From JBCDJI01 sp964351865 (GTDB lineage: Bacteria; Verrucomicrobiota; Verrucomicrobiia; Methylacidiphilales; JBCBYL01): a DNA stretch of 64,000 bases. The stretch is from contig CAYGPJ010000012.1 of NCBI GenBank assembly GCA_964351865.1, forward strand, positions 1 through 64,000, read 5' to 3'. Shown here in pieces: positions 31,408 to 41,414 of this stretch. Every line of letters starts with the position of its first letter. Position 1 is the first letter of the stretch. The translations under genes and the position numbers were made by a program. A model generated the notes under the pieces. It had not been told where the DNA came from, searched no databases, and was given only the letters and a program-made list of their open reading frames with translations.

Positions 31408-33732
31408 TTACTTCTTCACTGCTTTGGACAAGGCATCAGCGAAGAGGCCTCCGCCTAAGCTGTTGAGACCCTGGCTGGAACTGGATTCCCGACGCGGGGC
31501 GGGGCGATCGGTGCTGGTGCGCCCCTTCGCTTTGCCTCCCTTACTGCTGGCACCGATTTGCGGATTGGTTTTCAGCGACAGGGCGATGCGTTTGCGGTCC
31601 TGATCGACTTCCATCACGGTCGCCATCACTTTGTCCTGCACTTTGACCACGTCGCCGGGGTTTTTGACAAAGGTGTCGCTGAGCTGGCTGATGTGGACCA
31701 GTCCGTCCTGGTGGACGCCGATATCGACGAAGGCGCCGAAGTCGGTGACGTTGGTGACGATGCCGGGCAGCTTCATGCCGGGTTGCAGGTGGCTGACTTC
31801 GGACACGCCTTTGGCAAATTCGAAGACTTCAAACTTTGCACGGGGATCGCGACCGGGTTTTGCCAGCTCACTCAGGATGTCTTTTAAGGTCGGCAGCCCG
31901 AACTGGTCTGAAACGTAGGTTTCCAGTTTGATTTTCCGGCGCAGATCTTCGTCGCCAAGCAGGTCGGTGGTTTTGCACTTCAGGTCTTTGGCCATGGATT
32001 CAACGATGGAGTAGCTCTCCGGGTGAACGGCAGAAGCGTCGAGTGGATTCAATCCACCCCTCACCCGCAGAAATCCGGCCGCCTGCTCGAAGGCTTTTTC
32101 CCCGAGTCGTGGCACCTTAAGTAGTTCTTTACGACTCTTGAAGGGGCCGTGTTCGTTGCGATAGGTGACGATGCTTTCCGCCAGCGACGGCCCGAGACCG
32201 GAGACGTAGGTGAGCAGCTGTTTACTGGCGGTGTTAACTTCCACCCCCACGCCGTTCACACAACTCATGACGGTGTCGTCGAGGCTGCGCTTCAAGGCGG
32301 ATTGATCGACATCATGCTGGTATTGTCCGACTCCGATAGATTTGGGATCGATTTTCACCAGCTCGGCCAGCGGATCCATCAAGCGCCGACCGATCGATAC
32401 CGAGCCACGCACGGTCAGGTCGTGATCAGGGAATTCTTCCCGCGCCACTTCTGAGGCCGAGTAGATGGAGGCACCGCTTTCATTGACCATGGCGACCAGA
32501 ATCGAAGCCGGAAGCTTGATCGCGCGGACAAAAGCCTCTGTCTCGCGACCGGCCGTTCCGTTTCCGATGGCGATCGCCTGCACTTTGAAATGTGTGCATA
32601 ACTTGTGAATGACTTCGGCCGCTTCGCGGCGTTCAAAATCTGACTTGTCGGGGTAGATAACGCAGTTGGTCAGGAGCTTGCCTTGCGGGTCGAGAATGAC
32701 GACTTTGCAGCCGCTGCGGAATCCGGGATCGATCGCCATAACGCATTTCTGCCCCAACGGCGAGGCTAACAGCAGCTCACGGATGTTTTCCACGAAGACG
32801 GAAATCGCTTGTTCGTCCGCGCGCTTTTTAGATTCGAGGCGCATATCCACTTCGATGGCTGAGCTGAGGAGACGGTCATAGGAGTCCTCGACGGCAGCTT
32901 CGACCTCACGAGAAGCTTTGCTGGTTCCGGTGACGAAGAGCGGCTTGAGGATTTCAAGCGCTTCATCGGTCGGCGGTTGGATGCGAACGACGAGAAAGCC
33001 CTCTTTTTCGCCCCGACGTAAGGCGAGGATCCGGTGTGAGGGAGCCTGCGCGAGCGGTTCGCTCCACTCGAAATAATCCTTAAACTTAGCCGCTTCCTTT
33101 TCTTTGCTTTTCAGCAGCTTGCTGCTGAGAGTGGCGCGGGTGCGGAAAAAGGATCGCATTTTTTCGCGTGCGGTGGGGTCGTCACTGATGCGCTCGGCCA
33201 GAATATCGCGCGCACCTGCCAGGGCGTCAGCAGGGGTTTCAATGCCGTTAGGTTCTTTCTTGCCCTCAGCGGTTTCGATTTCCAACTGACAGAAGGCAGT
33301 CGCCTCCTGTTGCGGGTCGAGTGAGGCTGGTTGTTGCCAGAGCAGGTCGGCTAGCGGCTCGAGTCCGGCTTCCTTGGCGATGGTGGCACGGGTGCGGCGT
33401 TTCGGGCGGTAGGGTTGGTAGATGTCTTCCAGTCGGGTCAGCGTTTCTGCTGCGGCGATGGATTTCTTGAGCTCGTCGGTGAGTAAATTGCGTTCGTCGA
33501 GTGATTTCAGGATGCTCTGACGCCGTGCATCGAGTTCACCCAGTTGGGTCAGGCGGTCGCGGATATTCGTGATTTGGACTTCGTCCAACATGCCGGTGGC
33601 TTCTTTTCGGTACCGGGCGATGAAGGGAACCGTGCCTCCTTCATTCAAAAGCGTGGCAGTGGTATAAACCTGTTTGGCATCCAATTTTAGTTCTGCAGCA
33701 ATACGACGGATATAGGATTCGGATAAACTCAT
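31408..33732 (-). CDS. tex: Tex, S1-domain RNA-binding transcription accessory protein
   Basis: 774 residues. Domains in order: N-terminal Tex helices, a YqgF/RNase H-like domain (KCVMAIDPGFRSGCKVVILD), helix-hairpin-helix repeats (YVSGLGPSLAESIVTYRNEH), and a C-terminal S1 domain (GIVTNVTDFGAFVDIGVHQD). A basic Gly/Ser tail follows. Tex is a conserved nucleic-acid-binding factor affecting transcription. I set the start at MSLSESYIRRIAAELK, the family N-terminus; the longer frame adds 22 atypical residues. No ribosome site is evident. Confidence 0.93.
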   Translation of the reverse strand: MSLSESYIRRIAAELKLDAKQVYTTATLLNEGGTVPFIARYRKEATGMLDEVQITNIRDRLTQLGELDARRQSILKSLDERNLLTDELKKSIAAAETLTRLEDIYQPYRPKRRTRATIAKEAGLEPLADLLWQQPASLDPQQEATAFCQLEIETAEGKKEPNGIETPADALAGARDILAERISDDPTAREKMRSFFRTRATLSSKLLKSKEKEAAKFKDYFEWSEPLAQAPSHRILALRRGEKEGFLVVRIQPPTDEALEILKPLFVTGTSKASREVEAAVEDSYDRLLSSAIEVDMRLESKKRADEQAISVFVENIRELLLASPLGQKCVMAIDPGFRSGCKVVILDPQGKLLTNCVIYPDKSDFERREAAEVIHKLCTHFKVQAIAIGNGTAGRETEAFVRAIKLPASILVAMVNESGASIYSASEVAREEFPDHDLTVRGSVSIGRRLMDPLAELVKIDPKSIGVGQYQHDVDQSALKRSLDDTVMSCVNGVGVEVNTASKQLLTYVSGLGPSLAESIVTYRNEHGPFKSRKELLKVPRLGEKAFEQAAGFLRVRGGLNPLDASAVHPESYSIVESMAKDLKCKTTDLLGDEDLRRKIKLETYVSDQFGLPTLKDILSELAKPGRDPRAKFEVFEFAKGVSEVSHLQPGMKLPGIVTNVTDFGAFVDIGVHQDGLVHISQLSDTFVKNPGDVVKVQDKVMATVMEVDQDRKRIALSLKTNPQIGASSKGGKAKGRTSTDRPAPRRESSSSQGLNSLGGGLFADALSKAVKK

Positions 33733-33843
33733 AAAATGGTGAGAGGCAACGTACAGAATCGCGGGTGATAGGAAACTGATTTTTGAAAGTTTTTCCAAAA
33801 CGATTAGTATTGGCTTTGGTTCACGAACAGGTGAAATACAGCC

Positions 33844-34974
33844 ATGCGATCGCTGAAATATTGGACGCTGGTGCTGACATTAATCGCGGGCGTGCAGCAC
33901 CCAACGCTCAACGCCACTGAAGTGAAGGTTTATTTCGGAACAGGCGGCAAAGAGGCCCAAGGCATCTACTATGCCGTCTTTAATCGAGAAAAAGGAAAGC
34001 TTTCAGGCGTCAGGTTGGCAGCAGCGATTGATAGTCCTGGTTTTCTGGCGTGGAATCCGGAGCGCACCCGCTTGTATGCGGTAGCGAGCATGGAGAAACA
34101 AGCCTGTGTGGCAGCCTATGCGGTGGAAAGTGATGGTCAGTTGAGGTTGATCAATACCAGTCCGATGGAAGCAGGTGGCGGCGCCCACCTTGCGGTGCAT
34201 CCGTCCGGGAAATTCCTGATCACGGCGCATTACGGGACGGGTAAGGTGTCAGTCTTCCCGATTGCTGAGGATGGTCGCATTGAAAAGTGTGTGCAGATCA
34301 TTCAGCACGAGGGAGGATCCGGCGTAGTCGAAAAGCGCCAGAGTAAGCCGCACCCGCATTGGAGTGGCTTTTCACCGGATGGGAAATTTGCGTTGATTCC
34401 GGATTTAGGTATGGATCAGATTGTGATTTATGCCGTTGAGTCTGAGAAAATTGGACTGCGGCAAGTGGGTGCGGCTGAGTCGCTACCGGGCGCGGGGCCG
34501 CGGCATATGCGATTCTCGGCGGATGGTCGCTTTATCTATCTGCTGAATGAATTGACGCTGTCGGTGACGACCTTTGCCTATGATGCGGCCAACGGCAGTG
34601 CCAAGCGACTGACGACCACACCAGCATTGAGTGAGCAGGTCAAAGCGCAGGAAGGGTTTAACTCCGCTTCCGAAATTCTGGTGCACCCCAACGGGAGGTT
34701 TGTCTATTCTGCCAATCGCGGCCACGACAGCATAACGGCATACCTGGCGGACCCGCAAACCGGTGTGCTGACCGTGACGGAAGTCGAGCCGATACGTGGT
34801 GCCTGGCCGCGGAATATCCAAATGGATAAGTCGGGAAAATGGCTGTTGGCGGCTGGAGCCGATTCTAACACGGTCTCTGTTTTCCAAATAGATCAGGTCA
34901 GTGGGGAACTGCAATTTCAGCGCAAAAGCAGCATCAATGTGCCCGGTCCGATCTGTATTTTAATTCAGGATTGA
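33844..34974 (+). CDS. Exported beta-propeller lactonase (6-phosphogluconolactonase-like, PF10282 type)
   Basis: 376 residues: a signal peptide (about 1-24, WTLVLTLIAGVQHPTLNA) followed by a seven-blade propeller with recurrent motifs such as GGGAHLAVHPSGKFLITAHY, LPGAGPRHMRFSADGRFIYL and ILVHPNGRFVYSANRGHDSI. The family includes YbhE/Pgl lactonases, but the signal peptide argues for a secreted sugar-lactone hydrolase or a non-catalytic propeller. The last 27 bases of the gene are exactly duplicated at 38315-38341. Confidence 0.85.
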   Translation: MRSLKYWTLVLTLIAGVQHPTLNATEVKVYFGTGGKEAQGIYYAVFNREKGKLSGVRLAAAIDSPGFLAWNPERTRLYAVASMEKQACVAAYAVESDGQLRLINTSPMEAGGGAHLAVHPSGKFLITAHYGTGKVSVFPIAEDGRIEKCVQIIQHEGGSGVVEKRQSKPHPHWSGFSPDGKFALIPDLGMDQIVIYAVESEKIGLRQVGAAESLPGAGPRHMRFSADGRFIYLLNELTLSVTTFAYDAANGSAKRLTTTPALSEQVKAQEGFNSASEILVHPNGRFVYSANRGHDSITAYLADPQTGVLTVTEVEPIRGAWPRNIQMDKSGKWLLAAGADSNTVSVFQIDQVSGELQFQRKSSINVPGPICILIQD

Positions 34975-35391
34975 TTTGATGGTAATAGTGATTCTCCCAC
35001 GTGCAGAAGGTCACTGGATTGAATCAAAGCGTGTGATTACTGATACGGAAGCTATTTGATGCAGTAAATTCTATGAATTTGAGTGAAAATGAACGGCGAA
35101 ACGTAATTTCATCCTACACAGCTGTAGCCAGTGGTGATAGCCATGTAGGGTGACATTCTCGCAGAGAAGCACGTTCGCGATGATATCAGAGACCTCTCGC
35201 GAATTCTTTCGGAGACCTCTCGCGAATTCTTTCGGAGATCTCTCACGAATCCTTTCGGAGTTACCGCGAATCCCTGACCCTATGGTAGACTCTCATCCTA
35301 TGGCCTAATCATTTTGATTCGGTATTAGAGGCTAAGTCAGATGATTTTATGCTGTCCGACGCCACTTTAATCAGCTAAAATTTTTAGTCGC
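34975..35391. other. Gene-free gap with tandem repeats
   Basis: 417 bases with no gene. It contains three tandem 23-base units (35188-35256) and a GTAGG-type repeat fragment around 35090-35165. No clear promoter for the following TPR gene was seen. Confidence 0.5.
35188..35256. repeat. Three tandem 23-bp repeats
   Basis: Three units of GAGACCTCTCGCGAATTCTT plus TCG; the first two are identical and the third differs at three positions. There are no spacers, so it is a simple tandem repeat rather than a CRISPR array. Confidence 0.85.
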
Positions 35392-37077
35392 ATGTCAAAA
35401 ATGAATCGATGGGTTTGGTTCGCATTGGGCACCATGGTGGTGTTGGCCATAGGCTATCAAACCTATGACATGCTGCGCGATTATGGGGAAAAAGAATTAC
35501 TTAAAGATGCCGCCGCTCAATTAGAAGCAGGGCAGCTAGAGAATGCGGTCAGGTTTGCCTATAAAGTTTACCAGCGCAATCCGACGTCGGATCAAGCCAC
35601 GCGGATCATAGCACAGTGTCTGGAGCAGATTAATATTTCGATCGCCGTGCAGTGGTGGGAAAAAACATTACGCTTGAAGCCAAATGACTTCGAAGCATTT
35701 TCCAGAGTGCTGGCTTTGAAACTGAATGCCAGTAACAGTGGCGAAATGGAGGCCTTCATAGATTCAGCGTCACCGGAATTTCGTAGTAATCCTGATTATC
35801 ACAAACTCGTTGCCGTCGCTTATCTGAAAATGAGCAAGTATGAGTTGGCTCATGAAGCCTTTTCCCGCGCCCTGGAACTTAAGCCCCAGGACACGAACTC
35901 ACTCCTGAATAAATTACTCATTGAGTCGCAATCATCGAGTCAGGATCGGGCGAGGTCAGCTTTTGAAGAAATCCTGCAACTGGCTCAGCCCGGCAGCCCA
36001 ACAGAAGCGCATGCTTTATTCAATTTGGTGAGGTCTGATCTGAATCAACGTTTAACGACGAGTCAAATGGTTGAGTTTACTGAACGATATTTGCAGTTAC
36101 AACAGCCGGACTTTTCGAAAAGGGTTGAGGTGATCGTTACTGCTGTGAAACTTTGCCCAGACCACAGACTTCGCTGGTTAAGTCAATTTGAAGCGCAAAA
36201 TATCAATACAAGTGCACGGTTAGCGTACTATGGGGACGCACTTAACCGTGCTGGAGAAAGTCAGCGTGTGCTCTTTCTGGTCGAGCGCATTAGATCTCAA
36301 CGTCGAGAATACCCTCGGCTCAATGATACTTATTTAGATGCGCTCATGATGGAAGAAAAGTGGGTAGAAGCGCAGGAATGGCTGAATTCTATTCCGGAAG
36401 CGTCACGCATTCTTTGGCACGACGTCGTACGGAGAGTATTAGATGTAGATAGGCACTGGAATCAGTTAAACCGCAATTTAATTAAACTCAAATTGAAACA
36501 GGTAGAAGACCCGTCTCAATTGAGCTGGATTCTAGCGAAGGCGGAGTTGCACGGATGGGGATTGATTAAAGAAATAGTTCTGTGGGAATTGAGTGAATTT
36601 CCTGGATATCAATTCACGGCCTTAAACCAGTTAAAAGAATACTATTCAAAAAGGCATGACGGATTAGGAGTTCTCCAGGCGTCGAGAAAAATTCTGGAGA
36701 TAGAACCTGATTTATTGGGAGCGAAAGCGACCGTGGCGCACTTGGAGATGTGCCGTAAAGTGGACTCAAAAACGGCGTATCGGTTAGCTGAAACTTGTTA
36801 TGAGCAATCACCTGAACTGCCAACGCTACGCATGATCTATGTGCTCTCTTTGCACCTGCAAGGTAGAGATGGCGAGGCTTTTTTGATATTGAACGGGTTC
36901 ACTGCAGCTGAGCGCGAATTACCGGGAATGACCCTTTACTTTGAGTATTTCGACTGGATTTCAGGAGCAAAATCAGAACCTCCCCATTTAGATGTTATTC
37001 CAGCAGGATATTTGGATCTGGAAATTAAACTGTTAAAAAAACTCGTTAAAAAAATAGTGGCAACAAGACACCAATAA
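35392..37077 (+). CDS. Membrane-anchored TPR protein, copy 1
   Basis: 561 residues. A single N-terminal transmembrane anchor (WVWFALGTMVVLAIGYQTYD) is followed by TPR-like helical repeats, for example YELAHEAFSRALELKPQDTN. Probably a periplasmic scaffold. The region AQCLEQINISIAVQWWEKTL resembles AQVYSRVYPLYSLPFWEQAI of the TPR protein at 38413, so the two are divergent paralogues. Function unknown. A Met three codons later is an equally good start. Confidence 0.7.
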   Translation: MSKMNRWVWFALGTMVVLAIGYQTYDMLRDYGEKELLKDAAAQLEAGQLENAVRFAYKVYQRNPTSDQATRIIAQCLEQINISIAVQWWEKTLRLKPNDFEAFSRVLALKLNASNSGEMEAFIDSASPEFRSNPDYHKLVAVAYLKMSKYELAHEAFSRALELKPQDTNSLLNKLLIESQSSSQDRARSAFEEILQLAQPGSPTEAHALFNLVRSDLNQRLTTSQMVEFTERYLQLQQPDFSKRVEVIVTAVKLCPDHRLRWLSQFEAQNINTSARLAYYGDALNRAGESQRVLFLVERIRSQRREYPRLNDTYLDALMMEEKWVEAQEWLNSIPEASRILWHDVVRRVLDVDRHWNQLNRNLIKLKLKQVEDPSQLSWILAKAELHGWGLIKEIVLWELSEFPGYQFTALNQLKEYYSKRHDGLGVLQASRKILEIEPDLLGAKATVAHLEMCRKVDSKTAYRLAETCYEQSPELPTLRMIYVLSLHLQGRDGEAFLILNGFTAAERELPGMTLYFEYFDWISGAKSEPPHLDVIPAGYLDLEIKLLKKLVKKIVATRHQ

Positions 37078-37090
37078 TTCCCGAGACGGT

Positions 37091-37921
37091 CTAATTCTCA
37101 GGCTTGGCTGCAAGCAACCGCATTTTTCGTTTTCGTGACTCTGTGAGGAAAAAAAAGAGTCCGAGCGTGACTGCCGCGATCCATGTTCCGGGTTCTGGCA
37201 CAGCACTGAAAGTAAACCCACCAAAGAGAATGGTCTGTGGGTTAGGATTGGAGGGGCCATCCGGGCCGTTTCCGTAAAAGAAACTCACGCCTGCCACATC
37301 ATTATTAAAGGTTAAATCCGCGCGAGCTTTGGGATTTTCACTGTCGTAGTATCCTTGGCCAGTAATCGTGGCACTCGATGTGCCTGAGTTTGCAATAGTG
37401 ATCTGGCCCGTACCGCTGGCTCCGGCGGTTATATCTGGAAATATATTCGAACCACCAAAACTCGTGTTTGCTGTCCTACCTTGGATCTGACGAATCTGAT
37501 CCTGATAAACATAAGGACCAGGTGGAGTATCATCCTCCGCGGCAGTGGTTCCCCTGCGGTCGATGTCATAGATATTAATGGTTAAATTACGAACTTCCGC
37601 GAGGGTATTGGTTCCTGTTTCGTAAAAAAACATGCGGATACGTATATCATCAGCATCACTGTTCCAATTCATGAACACCTGGAATGCGCTCTCGTTAACG
37701 GGTGCTCCTAATGTGCCGACGGTCGGACTGGTTCCGTTGAATTCGGTATCGCCCGTGAGCAGAACGCGCACATCAATTCCGGAACCGTCGACATCAACGA
37801 ACCTGTGATCGGTATCGCCAGCAGTGTAGGATCCATCATTCCAGTTGAGCGTAAAAGCCTGTAAGGGCATGACGGTAGCCAGACAAAACACAAAAAAATA
37901 ATTTAAGTATCTGACCTCCAT
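37091..37921 (-). CDS. PEP-CTERM sorting domain protein
   Basis: 276 residues: a signal peptide (MEVRYLNYFFVFCLATVMPLQAF), a beta-rich domain, and the C-terminal signal SAVPEPGTWIAAVTLGLFFF followed by basic ESRKRKMR. Probably processed by an exosortase encoded elsewhere. I chose the Met directly before the signal peptide; the longer open frame is not protein-like. It converges on the TPR gene with a 13-base gap. Confidence 0.85.
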   Translation of the reverse strand: MEVRYLNYFFVFCLATVMPLQAFTLNWNDGSYTAGDTDHRFVDVDGSGIDVRVLLTGDTEFNGTSPTVGTLGAPVNESAFQVFMNWNSDADDIRIRMFFYETGTNTLAEVRNLTINIYDIDRRGTTAAEDDTPPGPYVYQDQIRQIQGRTANTSFGGSNIFPDITAGASGTGQITIANSGTSSATITGQGYYDSENPKARADLTFNNDVAGVSFFYGNGPDGPSNPNPQTILFGGFTFSAVPEPGTWIAAVTLGLFFFLTESRKRKMRLLAAKPEN

Positions 37922-37980
37922 AAGGTTATAATTTAGCAGGGCGGTGTATTTTATCAAGTGAAAACAAAAGCCCCGTAGGC

Positions 37981-38222
37981 AGCTGGGTGTAATTAAGTTT
38001 GGTAGCAGGGGAAAGTGAAAAGGGCACACTCGGATGAAGTTGGATAGTAGTAGCAGAGGTCTAAACTGAGGGAATGAGAGGAACTTGATCTGCCACTGAT
38101 ATTCACATGACACGCGGTGAATCATAGGGGACGGAGCCATCGCTTATCAGGCCTTACGTCACTTTAGATCTGTTTGTCCCTTTACTGCGCTGCTACCAAA
38201 CTTAATCACACCCTAGGCAGCT
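37981..38222. repeat. About 240-bp element with 25-30 bp inverted ends
   Basis: The left end (37981-38008, AGCTGGGTGTAATTAAGTTT then GGTAGCAG) is the inverse of the right end (38190-38222, CTGCTACCAAACTTAATCAC onward) with small differences. The interior has no gene but includes a single REP arm TAGGGGACGGAG at 38125-38136. It looks like a miniature inverted-repeat element. The rest of the 37922-38412 gap holds the 27-bp duplication. Confidence 0.65.
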
Positions 38223-38314
38223 TGCTCTGGTCTGAAATGATAAATGATCTGGTGATCAACAAAGAACGAAAGGTCAGCAATTCAGAGGACATATCAGCAT
38301 ATAATGGGTCCGGC

Positions 38315-38341
38315 CCGATCTGTATTTTAATTCAGGATTGA
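38315..38341. repeat. 27-bp exact copy of the lactonase gene's 3' end
   Basis: CCGATCTGTATTTTAATTCA plus GGATTGA, identical to 34948-34974 including the stop codon. It lies 71 bases before the second TPR gene, as the original lies before the first, and so appears to be the scar of a tandem duplication. Confidence 0.8.
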
Positions 38342-38412
38342 ATAAAGGGACCTGAGCCAGAGGCGGGAAGACCTTGGCATCTGAGGCGGGATAGGTCTAT
38401 GCTGATCCTCTT

Positions 38413-40065
38413 GTGGTAAGAAAAAAATTCTGGAAGCTGAGTCTGATATTATTAATTTCGTTAGCCATTTTCATCGGCGGGTGGATCGGCTTACGGCAGT
38501 ATCAGATTTCGAAAAGCGCCAGTCAGGCGACGGCCGCGATTCAAGACGGACGCTATGATGAAGCGATGGGTGCTTTGAACTATTTGCGTTCTCTTGACAG
38601 CAATCATCCCGACTTGAATCTGCTTTCTGCGCAAGTCTATTCCCGGGTCTACCCGCTCTATTCACTTCCATTCTGGGAGCAAGCGATCGCCACGGATCCC
38701 GGCGATGGCAATATCAGGATAGCCTATTTATTAACGCTCATTAAGGTGGGTAAGATACCAGCCGCGCGCGAGCAGCTGCAACGCTGGCCGGCAGAATCAA
38801 CCGGAGGAGCGGACTATCACCGCGCTGCTTTTGCCTTAGAGTTTGCGGATGGAAACATGGCTCAGGCGGAAGTGCATGCCCGCCAACTCAACCAGCTCGA
38901 GCCGGACTCGGAGTTAAATGAGGTCAACCTGTTGAGAATACAGGTATTAGACCCACAACCCGCCATGCGTGATCAGGCACGCCGCCAGCTGCTGGAGTAT
39001 CGCCATAATGAAAAATTCAGGTTCCATGCCTTGCAGGCGTTGTTGAGGTCCGGCCTGCAGGAGGAAAACACCACCTGGCTGGCGGGATTGATCGGGCAGC
39101 TAAAGGCAGAAGCAGACTTAAGTGCGGAGGAAATACTCATGATGTTGGATGCCGGACAGCGAGCGGGTTTTTCGGTCGATACCGACTTGTTGGAAACCGC
39201 ATGGGAAAAATCGGATGTAAATATTGTAGAGAAGAGCAGAGTTGCTGGATGGATGGTGCAGTCGGGATTAGGCGAGAGGTTACTGACATGGGTCGATGAT
39301 CAGCAATGGCCGCCGGATCGAGTCTGGGATTATCCGCTGGGATTGGCGTTGGCAGAAGCTTACAGTCAGGTAGGGCGACCGGAGACAGCTCTCGCCGCTT
39401 TGAGAAGATATCACTGGCAATTGGAATATTTAAATCGATTTACTCAGGCGTGGTTGGCGATGGATTCCAGCTCAGGTGAAGCGCTCTTGGAACTGGCGGT
39501 CAAAGAGGCATCATCGCATCGGGGGGCGTTAGCACACCTGGCTGAAACGGCGCGCAGTTGGAGATGGAGAGCTGGCTGGGTATTCGTTTTGCGTGAACAA
39601 CTCAAATCGATGGATCCGGATGATCCTCGATTCATCAAAGTGATGCAGGTGATGGAAGAGTCGAGCGATGCTGCGGGGTTATATGCGGGTGCGGTGAGAT
39701 ATCTGGATAAGTATCCCCATCATGCCCCCTCACTCAACAATGCCGCTTATCTGGCAAGCTTGCTCAATCAGGATAATCCACAGGCGGTGGCACGTGCCAG
39801 GCGTGCGGTGGCATTAGCCCCGGAGGTTTTAGAATACCGGAATACTTTAGCATTTACTCTCATACGTGCGGGCGACTTATCTGCCGCGGAGCAAATGATT
39901 GTTGCGGTGAATCAGCAGCAACTGACGGGAGCGGGGGCACTGGTGTTGGCTTTGTGGAATGAGGCGCATCAGCGTCCCCTTCCGCCGGAGGTGCACACGG
40001 CCTTGGAGGCGCATTCGTTTGCCTTGGAAGCAGAAAACGTACTGAAAAGACGGCTGTTGCGGTGA
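38413..40065 (+). CDS. Membrane-anchored TPR protein, copy 2
   Basis: 550 residues from a GTG start. An N-terminal membrane anchor (LSLILLISLAIFIGGWIGLR) precedes TPR-like repeats throughout (AIQDGRYDEAMGALNYLRSL, ARRAVALAPEVLEYRNTLAF). Paralogous in design to the protein at 35392. No ATG lies in a better position: the ATG 14 bases upstream is out of frame and soon stops. Function unknown; perhaps a scaffold linked to export or the cell surface, given neighbouring PEP-CTERM genes. Confidence 0.7.
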   Translation: MVRKKFWKLSLILLISLAIFIGGWIGLRQYQISKSASQATAAIQDGRYDEAMGALNYLRSLDSNHPDLNLLSAQVYSRVYPLYSLPFWEQAIATDPGDGNIRIAYLLTLIKVGKIPAAREQLQRWPAESTGGADYHRAAFALEFADGNMAQAEVHARQLNQLEPDSELNEVNLLRIQVLDPQPAMRDQARRQLLEYRHNEKFRFHALQALLRSGLQEENTTWLAGLIGQLKAEADLSAEEILMMLDAGQRAGFSVDTDLLETAWEKSDVNIVEKSRVAGWMVQSGLGERLLTWVDDQQWPPDRVWDYPLGLALAEAYSQVGRPETALAALRRYHWQLEYLNRFTQAWLAMDSSSGEALLELAVKEASSHRGALAHLAETARSWRWRAGWVFVLREQLKSMDPDDPRFIKVMQVMEESSDAAGLYAGAVRYLDKYPHHAPSLNNAAYLASLLNQDNPQAVARARRAVALAPEVLEYRNTLAFTLIRAGDLSAAEQMIVAVNQQQLTGAGALVLALWNEAHQRPLPPEVHTALEAHSFALEAENVLKRRLLR

Positions 40066-40130
40066 GGTAGAATAAACAAGGAAGTGACATTCACGCTGGC
40101 GTGGGATCATGGTTTGTGTTAATCTGAGTT

Positions 40131-41039
40131 GTGATTTTAGCTAAAACCACGCGTCTGCTGTTCATGCTGGGCGGTTGTTTAATCCTCGGGATAAGCAACT
40201 CGTCGGCTGAAACCATATCGTGGTGGCGATTCGAAGAATTTGGAGATGACGATGCTTCTGCGAATGGCCTCGAGAATGCGAATGAAATAGGCTCCGAGCC
40301 TGCCATGATTTCCAGTAATGCGGTGATCGGAACCGACACCGCTGATCTCTTCGATACAGTTGTGCCTGGCCCGAATGTGCCCAACACCGGCAGTGTCCGT
40401 TCGGCGGTCAATGGATCAGGAAGCGATGGGATTTTTGGAACCGCTGCTTATTCATCCACGCTTGATGTGGAAAGCATCAGTGTGGAGTTCTGGATGCGTA
40501 CCACCGAGAGTGAAGCCGGGTTTGTCGCCAGAACTACCAATTTCGCAGAGTCAGGGGAATCGGGTACATTATCAAATGGTTTCCGCATCGTAGAACCTCA
40601 GAACCCACGGGTTGACTTCTGGGTTTCTGATAGCGACGGCTCGAACGCTCAACAATACACGTTATCTTATGGTAGCGCTGTGAACGATGACATCTGGTAT
40701 TACATCGCCTGGACTTACGATCAGGCGTCGGGTGTGGCGAGGTTTTACGTCGGTGAGGACGAGCCGATCGAGGTGGCGAGCCTGGATACCGGGACCAACC
40801 GGCCGCTCTGGTGGGGGGCAGGCACGCCGCAGCCTGAAGTGCAAATAGGTTACCGGATGGATGGTAATCCTAATAACGATACCGGGACGTTGGATGAGAT
40901 TAGATTTACTGACTTTGCGTTGCCACCTGAAGAGTTATTGATTGTTCCGGAAGCGTCCCAGATCGTGGCAATAAGCATTCTGCTTTTACTTCCATGGTTA
41001 GCGAGTATTCGATCTCGCAGCAACCAGAAGGTAGGATAG
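40131..41039 (+). CDS. Exported LamG-domain protein with PEP-CTERM-like tail, copy 1
   Basis: 302 residues from a GTG start. Signal peptide (LLFMLGGCLILGISNSSAE), then a concanavalin/LamG-like jelly roll (ISVEFWMRTTESEAGFVART; GTLDEIRFTDFALPPEELLI). The C-terminus is IVPEASQIVAISILLLLPWL plus a basic RSRSNQK end, a variant sorting signal with VPEAS instead of VPEP. The paralogue at 41415 is very similar throughout. Probably a surface glycan-binding or structural protein. Confidence 0.75.
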   Translation: MILAKTTRLLFMLGGCLILGISNSSAETISWWRFEEFGDDDASANGLENANEIGSEPAMISSNAVIGTDTADLFDTVVPGPNVPNTGSVRSAVNGSGSDGIFGTAAYSSTLDVESISVEFWMRTTESEAGFVARTTNFAESGESGTLSNGFRIVEPQNPRVDFWVSDSDGSNAQQYTLSYGSAVNDDIWYYIAWTYDQASGVARFYVGEDEPIEVASLDTGTNRPLWWGAGTPQPEVQIGYRMDGNPNNDTGTLDEIRFTDFALPPEELLIVPEASQIVAISILLLLPWLASIRSRSNQKVG

Positions 41040-41387
41040 TGCGGATAACGTCAGAGAGGCGCTAGTAGTCAGTGCCACCCGCTATCGTGGGCAGAATGGT
41101 TTGTCTCAAACCGCTTTGGGGTTTAGCTGAAGGTACTCTTTTTAGCAGAACGGGAACCAGCGCCTTGGGACAAGACGCACTACCTTACCCGTCATATCTC
41201 GTCACATAGACTAACAGGGCATTATTTATGCAAATGGACACTTGTTCGATGTATTTGATAAAAAATGAAATGTAAGGCTAATGGGAGACGGCCAGCAACG
41301 AGTGGAACTTGAGGATAAGGTTAAAATCCGCAGCTAGTAATTTAACTGATAGTTGCGAAAGGACCGTTAATATCCGTACCTAAATGG
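41040..41387. other. Gene-free gap holding dispersed repeat copy 3
   Basis: 348 bases. The minus-strand stretch 41101-41190 carries the third copy of the GTGCGTCTTGTCCCAAGGCG repeat shared with 1375 and 25954. Otherwise nothing was seen. Confidence 0.6.
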
Positions 41388-41414
41388 GTGGAATATGCTA
41401 TATTGGGTATTAAG

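Noticed and set aside
35188..35256. CRISPR array
   Set aside because: The three 23-base units are directly adjacent with no spacers, and there are no cas genes.
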